Shown one piece after another: positions 56,707-64,000 of a stretch of DNA of 64,000 bases. The translations under genes were made by a program, and so were the position numbers. This DNA comes from Phaeodactylibacter luteus (GTDB lineage: Bacteria; Bacteroidota; Bacteroidia; Chitinophagales; Saprospiraceae): the NCBI RefSeq assembly GCF_007993045.1, contig NZ_VOOR01000014.1, positions 55,961 through 119,960 on the forward strand, written 5' to 3'. The notes beneath the pieces are model-generated. The model had not been told where the DNA came from, did no database searches, and saw only the letters and a program-made list of their open reading frames with translations. How positions within the stretch are numbered: position 1 is the stretch's first letter; every line of letters starts with the position of its first letter.

Positions 56707-58362
56707 CTATCCTTTTCTCATCTGCTTAAAAGCGTTGATCAGCCCATTGGTGGAGGCATCGTGGTTGTCCACTATTTCATCCCCATCCAGCTCTGGGAGG
56801 ATTTTATTGGCCAACTGTTTGCCGAGCTCTACCCCCCACTGATCGAAGCTGAATATATTCCAGATGACGCCCTGCACGAATATTTTGTGCTCGTACATTG
56901 CGATCAAACTACCTAAGCTGCGGGGGGTGACCTGACGGACCAAGATAGAGTTCGTAGGACGGTTGCCCTCGAAGACCTTGAAGGGGAGCAGCTTGGCAAT
57001 CTCCGCCTCGCTCTTGCCTGCTTGTTGGAGCTCGCCCTTCACCTCTTCCGGTGTTTTCCCCATCATCAAAGCCTCGGTCTGCGCAAAGAAATTGGAGAGC
57101 AGCTTGGCATGATGGCTGCCCAGAGGGTTGTGGGAAATGGCCGGGGCGATGAAATCGCAGGGGATAAGCTTGGTGCCCTGATGGATCAGCTGGTAAAAGG
57201 CATGCTGCCCATTGGTGCCCGGCTCGCCCCAGATGATAGGGCCAGTCTGATAACGTACGGGGTGGCCATCACGGCCCACAGACTTGCCATTGCTCTCCAT
57301 ATTGCCCTGCTGGAAATAGGCAGGGAAACGGTGAAGGTACTGATCATAAGGCAGGATAGCCTCTGACTCTGCCCCAAAAAAGTTGTTGTACCAAATCCCG
57401 ATCAGGCCCAACAGGACCGGAAGGTTGTGCTCCAGCTCCGTTTCACGGAAGTGAAGATCCATAGCATGGAAACCTTCCAGCAACTGACGGAAATTGGCAA
57501 AGCCAATGGTACAGGCGATTGGCAGGCCAATGGCCGAAGTGAGGCTGTAACGCCCCCCTACCCAATCCCAAAAGCCGAACATGTTTTCAGGAGCGATGCC
57601 AAAGGCGGCTACGCCTTCGCTGTTGGTGGACAAGGCCACAAAGTGCTTTGCAACCTCTGATTCAGCTTTGGCATGAGACAGGAACCACTCCCGGGCAGAG
57701 CGGGCGTTCGTCATGGTCTCCTGAGTCGTGAAAGTTTTAGAAGCAATGATGAACAAAGTCTCTTCCGGGTCGCACTGCTGAAGTGTTTCTGCCAGGTGGG
57801 TGCCGTCCACATTGGAAACAAAGTGGACGTTCATGCCCGGTTGCCAATATGGGCGCAGGGCCTCAGTGACCATGACCGGCCCCAAATCGGAGCCCCCAAT
57901 GCCTATATTGACAAGGGTGCGGACCGGTTTGCCAGTATACCCTTTCCAGGCTCCAGAAACCACCTGATCTGAAAAGTGCTCCATGCGCCTCAACACCTCA
58001 TTGACTGCGGGCATGACATCTTCCCCATCCACCATGACTGGCAGGTTGGTCCGGTTGCGCAAGGCTGTATGCAGCACCGCCCGGCCTTCGGTCTCGTTGA
58101 TGGGCTGGCCGCTGAACATGGCCTCGATGGCAGGCTCCAGCCCGCATTCACGGGCAAGGTCAAGCAGCAAGCTAATGGTCTGTGAAGTGATGCGGTTTTT
58201 GGAGTAGTCTACCAGAATATCCTCAAAACGAATGGAAAAGTCCTCAAAACGGCGGGGGTCTTCCCTGAAGAGGTCCTTGATGTGTACCGCCTTAACGGAT
58301 TCAAAATGAGCCGATAACGCTTTCCAGGCTTGAGTCTGATCGGGGTGCTTTCTCTCGAGCAT
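56707..58362 (-). CDS. pgi: Glucose-6-phosphate isomerase
   Basis: A 551-residue glycolytic/gluconeogenic enzyme, typical length. Signatures include [52 protein letters not shown], the catalytic Glu in [11 protein letters not shown], and the C-terminal [14 protein letters not shown] with the last catalytic Lys near [10 protein letters not shown]. Cytoplasmic. It is the first gene before two small lipoproteins on the same strand; the copy 7 repeat lies upstream. Confidence 0.97.
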   Translation of the reverse strand: MLERKHPDQTQAWKALSAHFESVKAVHIKDLFREDPRRFEDFSIRFEDILVDYSKNRITSQTISLLLDLARECGLEPAIEAMFSGQPINETEGRAVLHTALRNRTNLPVMVDGEDVMPAVNEVLRRMEHFSDQVVSGAWKGYTGKPVRTLVNIGIGGSDLGPVMVTEALRPYWQPGMNVHFVSNVDGTHLAETLQQCDPEETLFIIASKTFTTQETMTNARSAREWFLSHAKAESEVAKHFVALSTNSEGVAAFGIAPENMFGFWDWVGGRYSLTSAIGLPIACTIGFANFRQLLEGFHAMDLHFRETELEHNLPVLLGLIGIWYNNFFGAESEAILPYDQYLHRFPAYFQQGNMESNGKSVGRDGHPVRYQTGPIIWGEPGTNGQHAFYQLIHQGTKLIPCDFIAPAISHNPLGSHHAKLLSNFFAQTEALMMGKTPEEVKGELQQAGKSEAEIAKLLPFKVFEGNRPTNSILVRQVTPRSLGSLIAMYEHKIFVQGVIWNIFSFDQWGVELGKQLANKILPELDGDEIVDNHDASTNGLINAFKQMRKG

Positions 58363-58459
58363 AAAATTGGGGTGAGGTTAATAATATCTGGTACTTGGCG
58401 CGGGCAAAGCGAAGGTAATGCGAATTTGGGAATCCCCCTTGCACCCGCAGCTAATCTTT

Positions 58460-58565
58460 GGGGCGAGCCCAAACCATATTGCCATTTCTTTGGGGCCTAC
58501 CCCTGCCAGAAAGCAGGGGTCGCTATGCTGCGGGGCTCGCTATCCGCTCGGCCCTATCGGGCTTA
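58460..58565 (+). repeat. Dispersed intergenic repeat, copy 7, left part (interrupted)
   Basis: GGGGCGAGCCCAAACCATATTG, then ACCCCTGC-cagaaa-GCAGGGGT (perfect 8-bp hairpin unlike any other copy), CGCTATGCTGCGGGGCTCGC and CTCGGCCCTATCGGGCTTA. The remainder of the repeat continues at 58754 after an inserted element. Confidence 0.85.
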
Positions 58566-58753
58566 GAGCTGTTCAGATTTTGTTTTTGGAGCGAACGCAG
58601 CCAAATTTTGCCCTGATCGAGGCGTTTTGTATTCAAGAATGGGACAAAGGGCCCCATTCTTGAATACAATAGCCTAGCTACGTGACCGAAAAACAACGAA
58701 GAGCAGGACAAAAGTTGGCAAGAGTAGCCCGAAGGGTAAAATCCGAACAGCTC
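58566..58753. mobile_element. MITE-like element (188 bp) inserted in a repeat copy
   Basis: Terminal inverted repeats GAGCTGTTCAGATTTT (58566-58581) and, reverse-complemented, GAGCTGTTCGGATTTT (58738-58753) match at 15 of 16 bases. TTA flanks both ends (58563-58565 and 58754-58756), consistent with a 3-bp target duplication. A perfect internal palindrome TTGTATTCAAGAATGGG / CCCATTCTTGAATACAA is at about 58627-58670. No coding capacity. Removing it joins the two repeat parts into a normal copy, which gives an insertion direction. Confidence 0.75.
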
Positions 58754-58800
58754 TTAAACCCCTCCGCAGCGCTAGTCCGGCTCCACCCTAAAGCCGATAA
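58754..58800 (+). repeat. Dispersed intergenic repeat, copy 7, right part
   Basis: TTAAACCCCTCCGCAGCGCTAG and then CCGGCTCCACCCTAAAGCC match the right ends of the intact copies. The rest of the gap up to 58862 holds nothing recognised. Confidence 0.8.
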
Positions 58801-58862
58801 GGCCAAACGCTTGGGGCGCTTTGATTTGCCCCCCTTAGGGCAGTACAGGGGCCAACTCTGCT

Positions 58863-61499
58863 TTATTGTTCCCGCTGCCGGAAGCCAATCCCCTTCTTAC
58901 TGAATACGAAACTGCTTTTGTCCAGTTTGAAAGCCTGCACATCAGCCAGGGTCAGCAGATTGAGGGGGGTGCCAGAGCGTTCCCCCGGAGTAAGCGCTGC
59001 CAACCTGAGGTTGTGGTTTTTGATGGCTTCATTGACCACGGTGCGCACGGTGCGGGCGTTGCCGAAGTACTTGTCCCGGTAGTCATAAAGGAAGGCCAGG
59101 TAGCCGCGCAGGTGCTCTTCAGCCTGTGGCTCTGCCACAATGTGGTTTTCTGCTAGCATTTGCATGGCAATGCGGTGGAGCTCCCGCGGGCTGTAATCTT
59201 CAAACTTCAGGACTTTGTCAAAACGGGAGTTCAGGCCAGGGTTCGCCTTGAGGAAGGCCTCCATATTTTCAGGGTAGCCGGCGACAAAAACAAAAAAGCG
59301 GCCACGGAAATCCTCCATGCGCTTGAGCAGGGTCTGCACGGCTTCGTCGCCGAAATCATTGGAGCCCTGCGCTTGCGTAAGGGCATAAGCCTCATCAATG
59401 AACAGTACCCCGCCCATCGCTTCGTCTATGCGCTCTGCAGATTTGATGGCGGTCTGCCCGACGTGGCCAGCCACCAGGCCTTGGCGGTCGGTCTCTACCA
59501 TGTGCCCCCGCTCAAGTACGCCTAGGGCTTTGTACATTTTGGTGAGAATGCGGGCCACGGTAGTTTTACCTGTGCCCGGGTTGCCGATGAAAACGGTGTG
59601 GAGGAAAAAGCTGTTGAGCACATCCCGGCCGGTCTCCCGGTAAAAACGGACCAAGCGCACCAGCTCATTGATCTGCTCCTTGATCTGCTCCATGCCGACC
59701 AATCGCTGCAGCTCCTGCAGCGCTTCCTGCAGCAGGTCTTCATCTACAGGGATTTCAGGCAGCTGTACCTTTGGTTTTGCGCCAAGCCCTTCTACATCTG
59801 ACAGCAGTATCCTGGCCAGCTCCTCCTTTGGCTTATCCTTAGGGTTGTCATCAGACATGATGCGCAGCCCGAGGTTGATCTTCGATTTCTCGATCAGGTC
59901 GTACACAAAGCGGGCATTGCCGAAGGAGCGGTCACGGGCCCGGTAAGCATCAACAATGATTTCATCTATCTTAGCCTTGGCCTCCGGCTCCAGCTCCACC
60001 CCTTTTTCCTGACAGGCGAAGGCCGCGATTTGAGAAAGCTCCTGCGGCAAATAATCCGAAAATTCGAAATGCAGTTTGAAACGGGATTTAAGCCCGGGGT
60101 TGGAATCCAGAAAATGCTTCATCTCCTTTGGGTAACCGGCGACAATGACCGCGAAATCATCTCCCCCTGCGGAAGACATTTCCTTGACAAGTATCTCAAT
60201 GACCTCCCGCCCAAAATCCTTGCTGTCATCATTAGAACGCGCCAAGGCATAAGCCTCATCTATGAAGAGCACCCCGCCTTTGGCCTTGGCCAGGGCCTCC
60301 TTTACTTTAGGGGCGGTTTGGCCAATGTACTCCCCTACCAGGTCTACCCGGTCCACTTCATGTACATGCCCCTTGGAGAGCAGCCCCATTTTTTTGTACA
60401 ACAGCCCCATCATTTTGGCAACCGTCGTCTTGCCGGTCCCTGGGTTGCCGATAAAAACGGAATGAACATTAATACGCTCTTTTTCCGTGAAGCCTTTCTC
60501 CTGCCTCAACTGCAAAAACTGTATGTACTTAGCGTGGTCGAGCACCTGCTGCTTGATCGCCGTAAGCCCAATAAGCGCATTCAGGCGCTCCATCACCTCT
60601 GCAAAAGTCTTGTTGAAGGATTCGTCTGGCGCCAACAGGACAGGAGACTGCTGATCCGGCAGGAGGACACTTGACAGCCCTTCCTCGAAGTCCTCCTCCA
60701 CCTCAAAGGGGATGACGGCCAGCAGGCGGTCCATAAAAATCAGCTCAGCAGTGTAGCGGTCTTTCCTCCACGAGCCTTTGACATTAGAGCCCCAGCCCGC
60801 AGTAATCTTGATGATGTCGTCACGTTTGTCAATGCGCTGCAGGCGCACTACCTGCCCCTTGAGCTCTCGGGCATCATTGTAAAATTTGGTGTACAGCTCG
60901 CACTGCCAAGAGCGTTCCCGGTGGAGGTTTTTCATAATGGCCTCCACGTACACATAGCGGGTCTCCTCGCTGGAAAAGCTTTTATAGTAAAGCCGCTCGT
61001 CCTCGATGATGTCATCGTAAGGCCCTTCGTAAAGCTTAAGAGACTGTACCTCAAGGTAAGGGTTGTTGCCAGGCTGTACAGGGGCGCCAGCATCCTCTAT
61101 ATAAAAGAACTTGGAGCCAGCTTTACGCCCGCCGATCCAAGCTTCCCAGTAGTAGGTCCCCCGTTTCCAAAAAGCCCCCGCAGCCTTATTGCCCCAGCCT
61201 TCCCGTATGTACATGACGGGGTCGTATTTAGACACCTTGCGGCGGAAAGGCAGGGAGCAGAGCAGCTTATCCGGCTTCTTCATAGCATAACAGCGGAGCT
61301 CCACCTCTACTTCCCAGTCTTCTTCGTCAAATAGCTTATTGAAAAAGGAGAGCTCCGCGTAGATGTAATTGGTTTCGTGCAGGTCAAAGACTTGCCGGTA
61401 CTTCTTCTTGTTGTCCGCCAGCCATTCCGTTGAGGCATACACGTTGAGTGCACGGAATTTATAGTGCTTGGAAAGTGGGTTGGACAGCTCTTCTCCCAT
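58863..61499 (-). CDS. Tandem AAA+ ATPase of the CbbX/SpoVK type with duplicated N-terminal module
   Basis: 878 residues from the ATG at 61499 (MGEELSNPLSKHYKF). Two modules of about 120 residues (15-137 and 150-268) share the pattern Y-Y-E....W..E....D..I..GWG....G.W....Y..E; I do not recognise them. Two AAA+ domains follow, each with Walker A GNPGTGKTTV (351-360 and 639-648) and Walker B LFIDEA (411-416 and 699-704), and each like CbbX/SpoVK/EccA ATPases that remodel protein complexes. Both sites look complete, so the protein is probably a working hexamer-type remodeller. No signal peptide, so cytoplasmic. Neighbours do not name its substrate. Confidence 0.88.
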   Translation of the reverse strand: MGEELSNPLSKHYKFRALNVYASTEWLADNKKKYRQVFDLHETNYIYAELSFFNKLFDEEDWEVEVELRCYAMKKPDKLLCSLPFRRKVSKYDPVMYIREGWGNKAAGAFWKRGTYYWEAWIGGRKAGSKFFYIEDAGAPVQPGNNPYLEVQSLKLYEGPYDDIIEDERLYYKSFSSEETRYVYVEAIMKNLHRERSWQCELYTKFYNDARELKGQVVRLQRIDKRDDIIKITAGWGSNVKGSWRKDRYTAELIFMDRLLAVIPFEVEEDFEEGLSSVLLPDQQSPVLLAPDESFNKTFAEVMERLNALIGLTAIKQQVLDHAKYIQFLQLRQEKGFTEKERINVHSVFIGNPGTGKTTVAKMMGLLYKKMGLLSKGHVHEVDRVDLVGEYIGQTAPKVKEALAKAKGGVLFIDEAYALARSNDDSKDFGREVIEILVKEMSSAGGDDFAVIVAGYPKEMKHFLDSNPGLKSRFKLHFEFSDYLPQELSQIAAFACQEKGVELEPEAKAKIDEIIVDAYRARDRSFGNARFVYDLIEKSKINLGLRIMSDDNPKDKPKEELARILLSDVEGLGAKPKVQLPEIPVDEDLLQEALQELQRLVGMEQIKEQINELVRLVRFYRETGRDVLNSFFLHTVFIGNPGTGKTTVARILTKMYKALGVLERGHMVETDRQGLVAGHVGQTAIKSAERIDEAMGGVLFIDEAYALTQAQGSNDFGDEAVQTLLKRMEDFRGRFFVFVAGYPENMEAFLKANPGLNSRFDKVLKFEDYSPRELHRIAMQMLAENHIVAEPQAEEHLRGYLAFLYDYRDKYFGNARTVRTVVNEAIKNHNLRLAALTPGERSGTPLNLLTLADVQAFKLDKSSFVFSKKGIGFRQREQ

Positions 61500-61662
61500 G
61501 AAGCGAATTTGGTTTGTGCTTTTCGGATAACCGAATTTAGGCAAAATACGGGAAAGTCTGCAGAGGTGGGGCACGCCGAGCATAAAGAAGCTGGATCTCT
61601 GTTGTTTTCCCCTTCTTCCTCCAGCTGACGGGGGCGGACCATAATGCCGCAGGCGGTCATCC

Positions 61663-61834
61663 TTTTCGGGCTTTAGCCTTGCATTGGCCTAGCGCTGCGA
61701 AGGGGTGTGAAGCCCGATAGGGCCGAGCGGACAGCGAGCCCCGCAGCATAGCGGCTCCTGCCCGTTGGGCAGGGGCAGGCCCCTATCCTTGCGGAGGGGG
61801 TAAGCAAAAAAACGACAATCTGGTTTGTGCCCCA
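61663..61834 (-). repeat. Dispersed intergenic repeat, copy 8 (long form)
   Basis: Lies in the 445-bp gap before the AAA gene. TTTTCGGGCTTTAGCCTTGC, CCTAGCGCTGCGAAGGGG, GCGAGCCCCGCAGCATAGCGG, hairpin CCTGCCC-gtt-GGGCAGG, CTTGCGGAGGGGGTAAGC, ending TTTGTGCCCC. A further hairpin, AGCGCCCTG/CAGGGCGCT (61859-61891), follows outside the repeat. Confidence 0.88.
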
Positions 61835-61944
61835 GCCGCCAGCCCAGCCACAAGTGCAAGCGCCCTGCAGGATAGGTTCCTACAGGGCGCTGCCTTATCG
61901 ATACTGGAGCTGGCGAAGATGGGCCAGCCCCATGATCACCGCTG

Positions 61945-64000
61945 CTATGGGCGAGCGACTACAAAACGGCGGGACAATACGCCCTGAGCAGATACCAGGT
62001 TGTAGGTATAGACTCCTGCGGGCAATTGGCCAATGCTTAAAATCCGAGTGTGCTGCCCAGCTGCCATTGCACCGAGATCTGCCCGGCTGACCAGCTTCCC
62101 AGCAGCATCAATGATGCGCTCTTCTGCCCTCATCCCTTCAGAGAGGTCAAACTGAACGCTTACTTCTGTACCTGATACCGGGTTCGGGAACAGCTCGAAA
62201 CTGCGGACTTCTGAGCTCAGGTCTTGCGTTCTGACTACCACCGTGAGCGGGAAGGTCGTCCCGTCTGGCAAAGCTGCCCAGACGGCAAAAGCTTCATCGC
62301 CTTCTGCTACCCCAAGCAAGCCTGTTGCAAACACGGTTGCAGCACCGCCTTCCAGCCCAGAGAGGTCGGCGTCGTAAGCAGCTACGATGGTATTATTGTC
62401 TCCAGCTGGCGTTACATTCAGCCGGTAGCTGCCCGCAGGCACGTTGATATAGCCTTGGTAACTGCCGTATGCTACATCGTCAAACAATACACCTGCACCA
62501 TCTGCCACTACGTCTACCTCAGGTGCATCCGGTGCACCATGGTAGAGCAGCAGGTCTACACCGCCTGCGGCGGCTGTCGTCTGGGCCATATCAAATACGG
62601 CCAAGTCGAAAGGGGTATCCGCATTGCCCACAATGCCTGTAGCCGTTACGATATATTGCATGCCATCCTCAAAGCGGATGTCCTCAAACACGGCCAGGGC
62701 ATCGTCGGCTGAGGTGCTGTTGCCCAATGCTACGGCTATGTCGATATCCGTACGGGTGGGCAGGTCTACAAATGGCGTGGCTGTGCGGAAAGCAAAGTCG
62801 TCAATGAGGATGCCGCCATTGGCATACACATCCACAGTAGGGCTGGGGGAATTGTGGATGACCTGTACCTGTGCTACCGGCGTAAAGCGGACCCGGTCGC
62901 CATTAGGTGTAAAGGCCAGAAGGTCAAATGGGCGCTCTTCATCGCCAAGTATGCCCGAAGCGACTACTGTGAGCCCTAGCCCCGCTACTGCTGCCGGCAC
63001 TTCTGCCTCAAAGGTAGCTACCAGGGGCGTTTGCCCGGCCGCACGGACCTGCAGGTAATAAGTACTTGGCACATCAACAGGGATCAGGCCTGAAAAACTA
63101 CCGTATGGCAGCCCTGATACCAAATCGGCGCCCAGCTCTCTTGCCCGCACGTCTACGTCTGGAGCGCCTGGCGAACCATGGAAGACGGTGAGATCGGATT
63201 GGCCGGGCTCGGCAGAAAACAGCTCGGCTTCTGCGTTGATGGCAAGCTCAAAGGGCGTATCTGTGCTGCCGGGGATGCCATTGGCCACAATAACATGGAA
63301 GCGGCCATCTTCAAAAACCACAGGCTCCTCCACATTGAACAGAATGTCTGCAGGGGTTTCGCTGTCGCTACCGGCCACGCCAATCGTTATAGGTGTCCGG
63401 GTTGGGAAATAGCTAAGCCCTGTAGCATTTTGAAAAGCAAGGTCTTCTTCAATCTTAAACTGGCTATTGCCCCAAAGGTCAATTGTGGCAGCGGCTTCGG
63501 CTGGAGAATTGTGGATGATCTGTGCCAGTGCTACCGGCGTAAATGGCACCACTGCACCGTTCGGAAGGGCTGCTAACAGATTGAAAGCAGGCTCGCTGCC
63601 CAATATGCCGGATGCAAAAACAACTGCTGCTGCACCTTCCGCACCGTTCAGGTTGATGGCAAATGTCCCTGCCAGATCATCGGTGCCTGTTGGGCGTACT
63701 TCCAGGAAGTACTGCGCTCCCGGTAGGCTCAGATAGCCTTCTGTAAAGTCGCCATAGGCAAGCCCGCTGATGAGGGCGGGACCGCCAAAGTTGTTAATGT
63801 CAACCGCAGGAGCGCCCGGTGAGCCGTGGAAAGCCATGATTTGCACCGCTGCTGCATCAGTGCTCGCTTCCTGCGCCATATCCGTCACCGCAAGGGTAAA
63901 GGGCGTCTCTTCGCTGCCCACGATGCCGTTCGCAAAGACCACGTAAGTTTTGCCGTTTTCGAAAGTGACCGGGAAGTTCACCAGGGTGTCCGCCACGGAA
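61945..64000 (-). CDS. DUF4397 repeat protein with T9SS sorting domain (5' end outside window)
   Basis: At least 684 residues are open to the right edge; the N-terminus and signal peptide lie outside the window. The sequence alternates units with FHGSPGAPxVDV (63790s, 63140s and 62520s regions) and with IHNSPxxxxxDVY/L (63490 and 62840 regions), the DUF4397 pattern of surface proteins with unknown role. The last 85 residues are a type A T9SS C-terminal domain (FELFPNPVSGTEVSVQFDL, then LPAGVYTYNLVSAQG), so it is exported by the same system as the SprB-like protein and the metalloprotease. Confidence 0.85.
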   Translation of the reverse strand, partial: SVADTLVNFPVTFENGKTYVVFANGIVGSEETPFTLAVTDMAQEASTDAAAVQIMAFHGSPGAPAVDINNFGGPALISGLAYGDFTEGYLSLPGAQYFLEVRPTGTDDLAGTFAINLNGAEGAAAVVFASGILGSEPAFNLLAALPNGAVVPFTPVALAQIIHNSPAEAAATIDLWGNSQFKIEEDLAFQNATGLSYFPTRTPITIGVAGSDSETPADILFNVEEPVVFEDGRFHVIVANGIPGSTDTPFELAINAEAELFSAEPGQSDLTVFHGSPGAPDVDVRARELGADLVSGLPYGSFSGLIPVDVPSTYYLQVRAAGQTPLVATFEAEVPAAVAGLGLTVVASGILGDEERPFDLLAFTPNGDRVRFTPVAQVQVIHNSPSPTVDVYANGGILIDDFAFRTATPFVDLPTRTDIDIAVALGNSTSADDALAVFEDIRFEDGMQYIVTATGIVGNADTPFDLAVFDMAQTTAAAGGVDLLLYHGAPDAPEVDVVADGAGVLFDDVAYGSYQGYINVPAGSYRLNVTPAGDNNTIVAAYDADLSGLEGGAATVFATGLLGVAEGDEAFAVWAALPDGTTFPLTVVVRTQDLSSEVRSFELFPNPVSGTEVSVQFDLSEGMRAEERIIDAAGKLVSRADLGAMAAGQHTRILSIGQLPAGVYTYNLVSAQGVLSRRFVVARP

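Noticed and set aside
1..64000. Search for tRNA, rRNA, transposase and phage genes
   Set aside because: No tRNA-like cloverleaf, rRNA segment, transposase or phage structural gene was recognised by eye; short RNA genes could still have been missed.

Overview
The window is chromosomal DNA of a Gram-negative member of the phylum Bacteroidota, most likely a marine Saprospiria-type bacterium (Lewinella/Phaeodactylibacter-like); the rank below phylum is inference. The evidence is: T9SS-type C-terminal sorting domains on very large secreted proteins (8999-14758, 23943-30767, 61945-64000); an SprB-type adhesin; a TonB-dependent receptor with a carboxypeptidase-regulatory-like N-terminus; LytS/LytTR pairs; LpxB (lipid A); BshC (bacillithiol); weak Shine-Dalgarno signals; and moderately high GC for the phylum. 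No rRNA, tRNA, CRISPR array, prophage or transposase gene was found.

Layout. 1-8452: a truncated monoacylglycerol-lipase-like gene, a SPOR-like protein, fmt, a gamma-glutamyltransferase, a lipid-linked-oligosaccharide flippase behind a saccharopine-dehydrogenase-like enzyme, cytidine deaminase, and a Nudix hydrolase coupled to a small membrane protein. 8999-22459: a 1919-residue M43-type metalloprotease, hemH, a surE-membrane protein-lpxB operon, selD-selU (selenium for tRNA 2-selenouridine) and bshC. 22460-23942 has no gene but holds a hairpin-rich block and a dispersed repeat. 23943-30767: a 2274-residue SprB-repeat adhesin. 31106-36444: an assimilatory sulfur cluster (siroheme sulfite reductase with a HEPN-like tail, the two siroheme-synthesis enzymes, an APS-reductase-type CysH, then a ferredoxin-NADP reductase). 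36686-43554: a lipoprotein, panB, mltG, a CotH-like secreted protein, an alkaline phosphatase and an acyl-CoA dehydrogenase. 43603-50678: a TonB receptor-TPR protein-LytS-LytTR operon and a divergent second LytS-LytTR pair. 50967-64000: an FRG-domain protein, a large BNR-propeller protein, a small HTH protein, two small lipoproteins, pgi, a tandem-AAA ATPase and a truncated DUF4397 T9SS cargo.

The most unusual features are in the non-coding DNA. At least eight copies of one 100-190 bp repeat family lie only between genes. Each carries a hairpin whose two arms differ from copy to copy yet remain complementary, which points to selection on, or templated maintenance of, an RNA or DNA fold. One copy (58460-58800) is interrupted by a 188-bp MITE-like element with 16-bp terminal inverted repeats, a TTA target duplication and a perfect 17-bp internal palindrome. 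A second, unrelated MITE-like element lies at 6955-7117, and a structured block at 22690-22975 ends in a terminator although no gene precedes it. Among proteins, the sulfite reductase-HEPN fusion and the tandem AAA ATPase with a duplicated unrecognised N-terminal module are the best candidates for undescribed biology.
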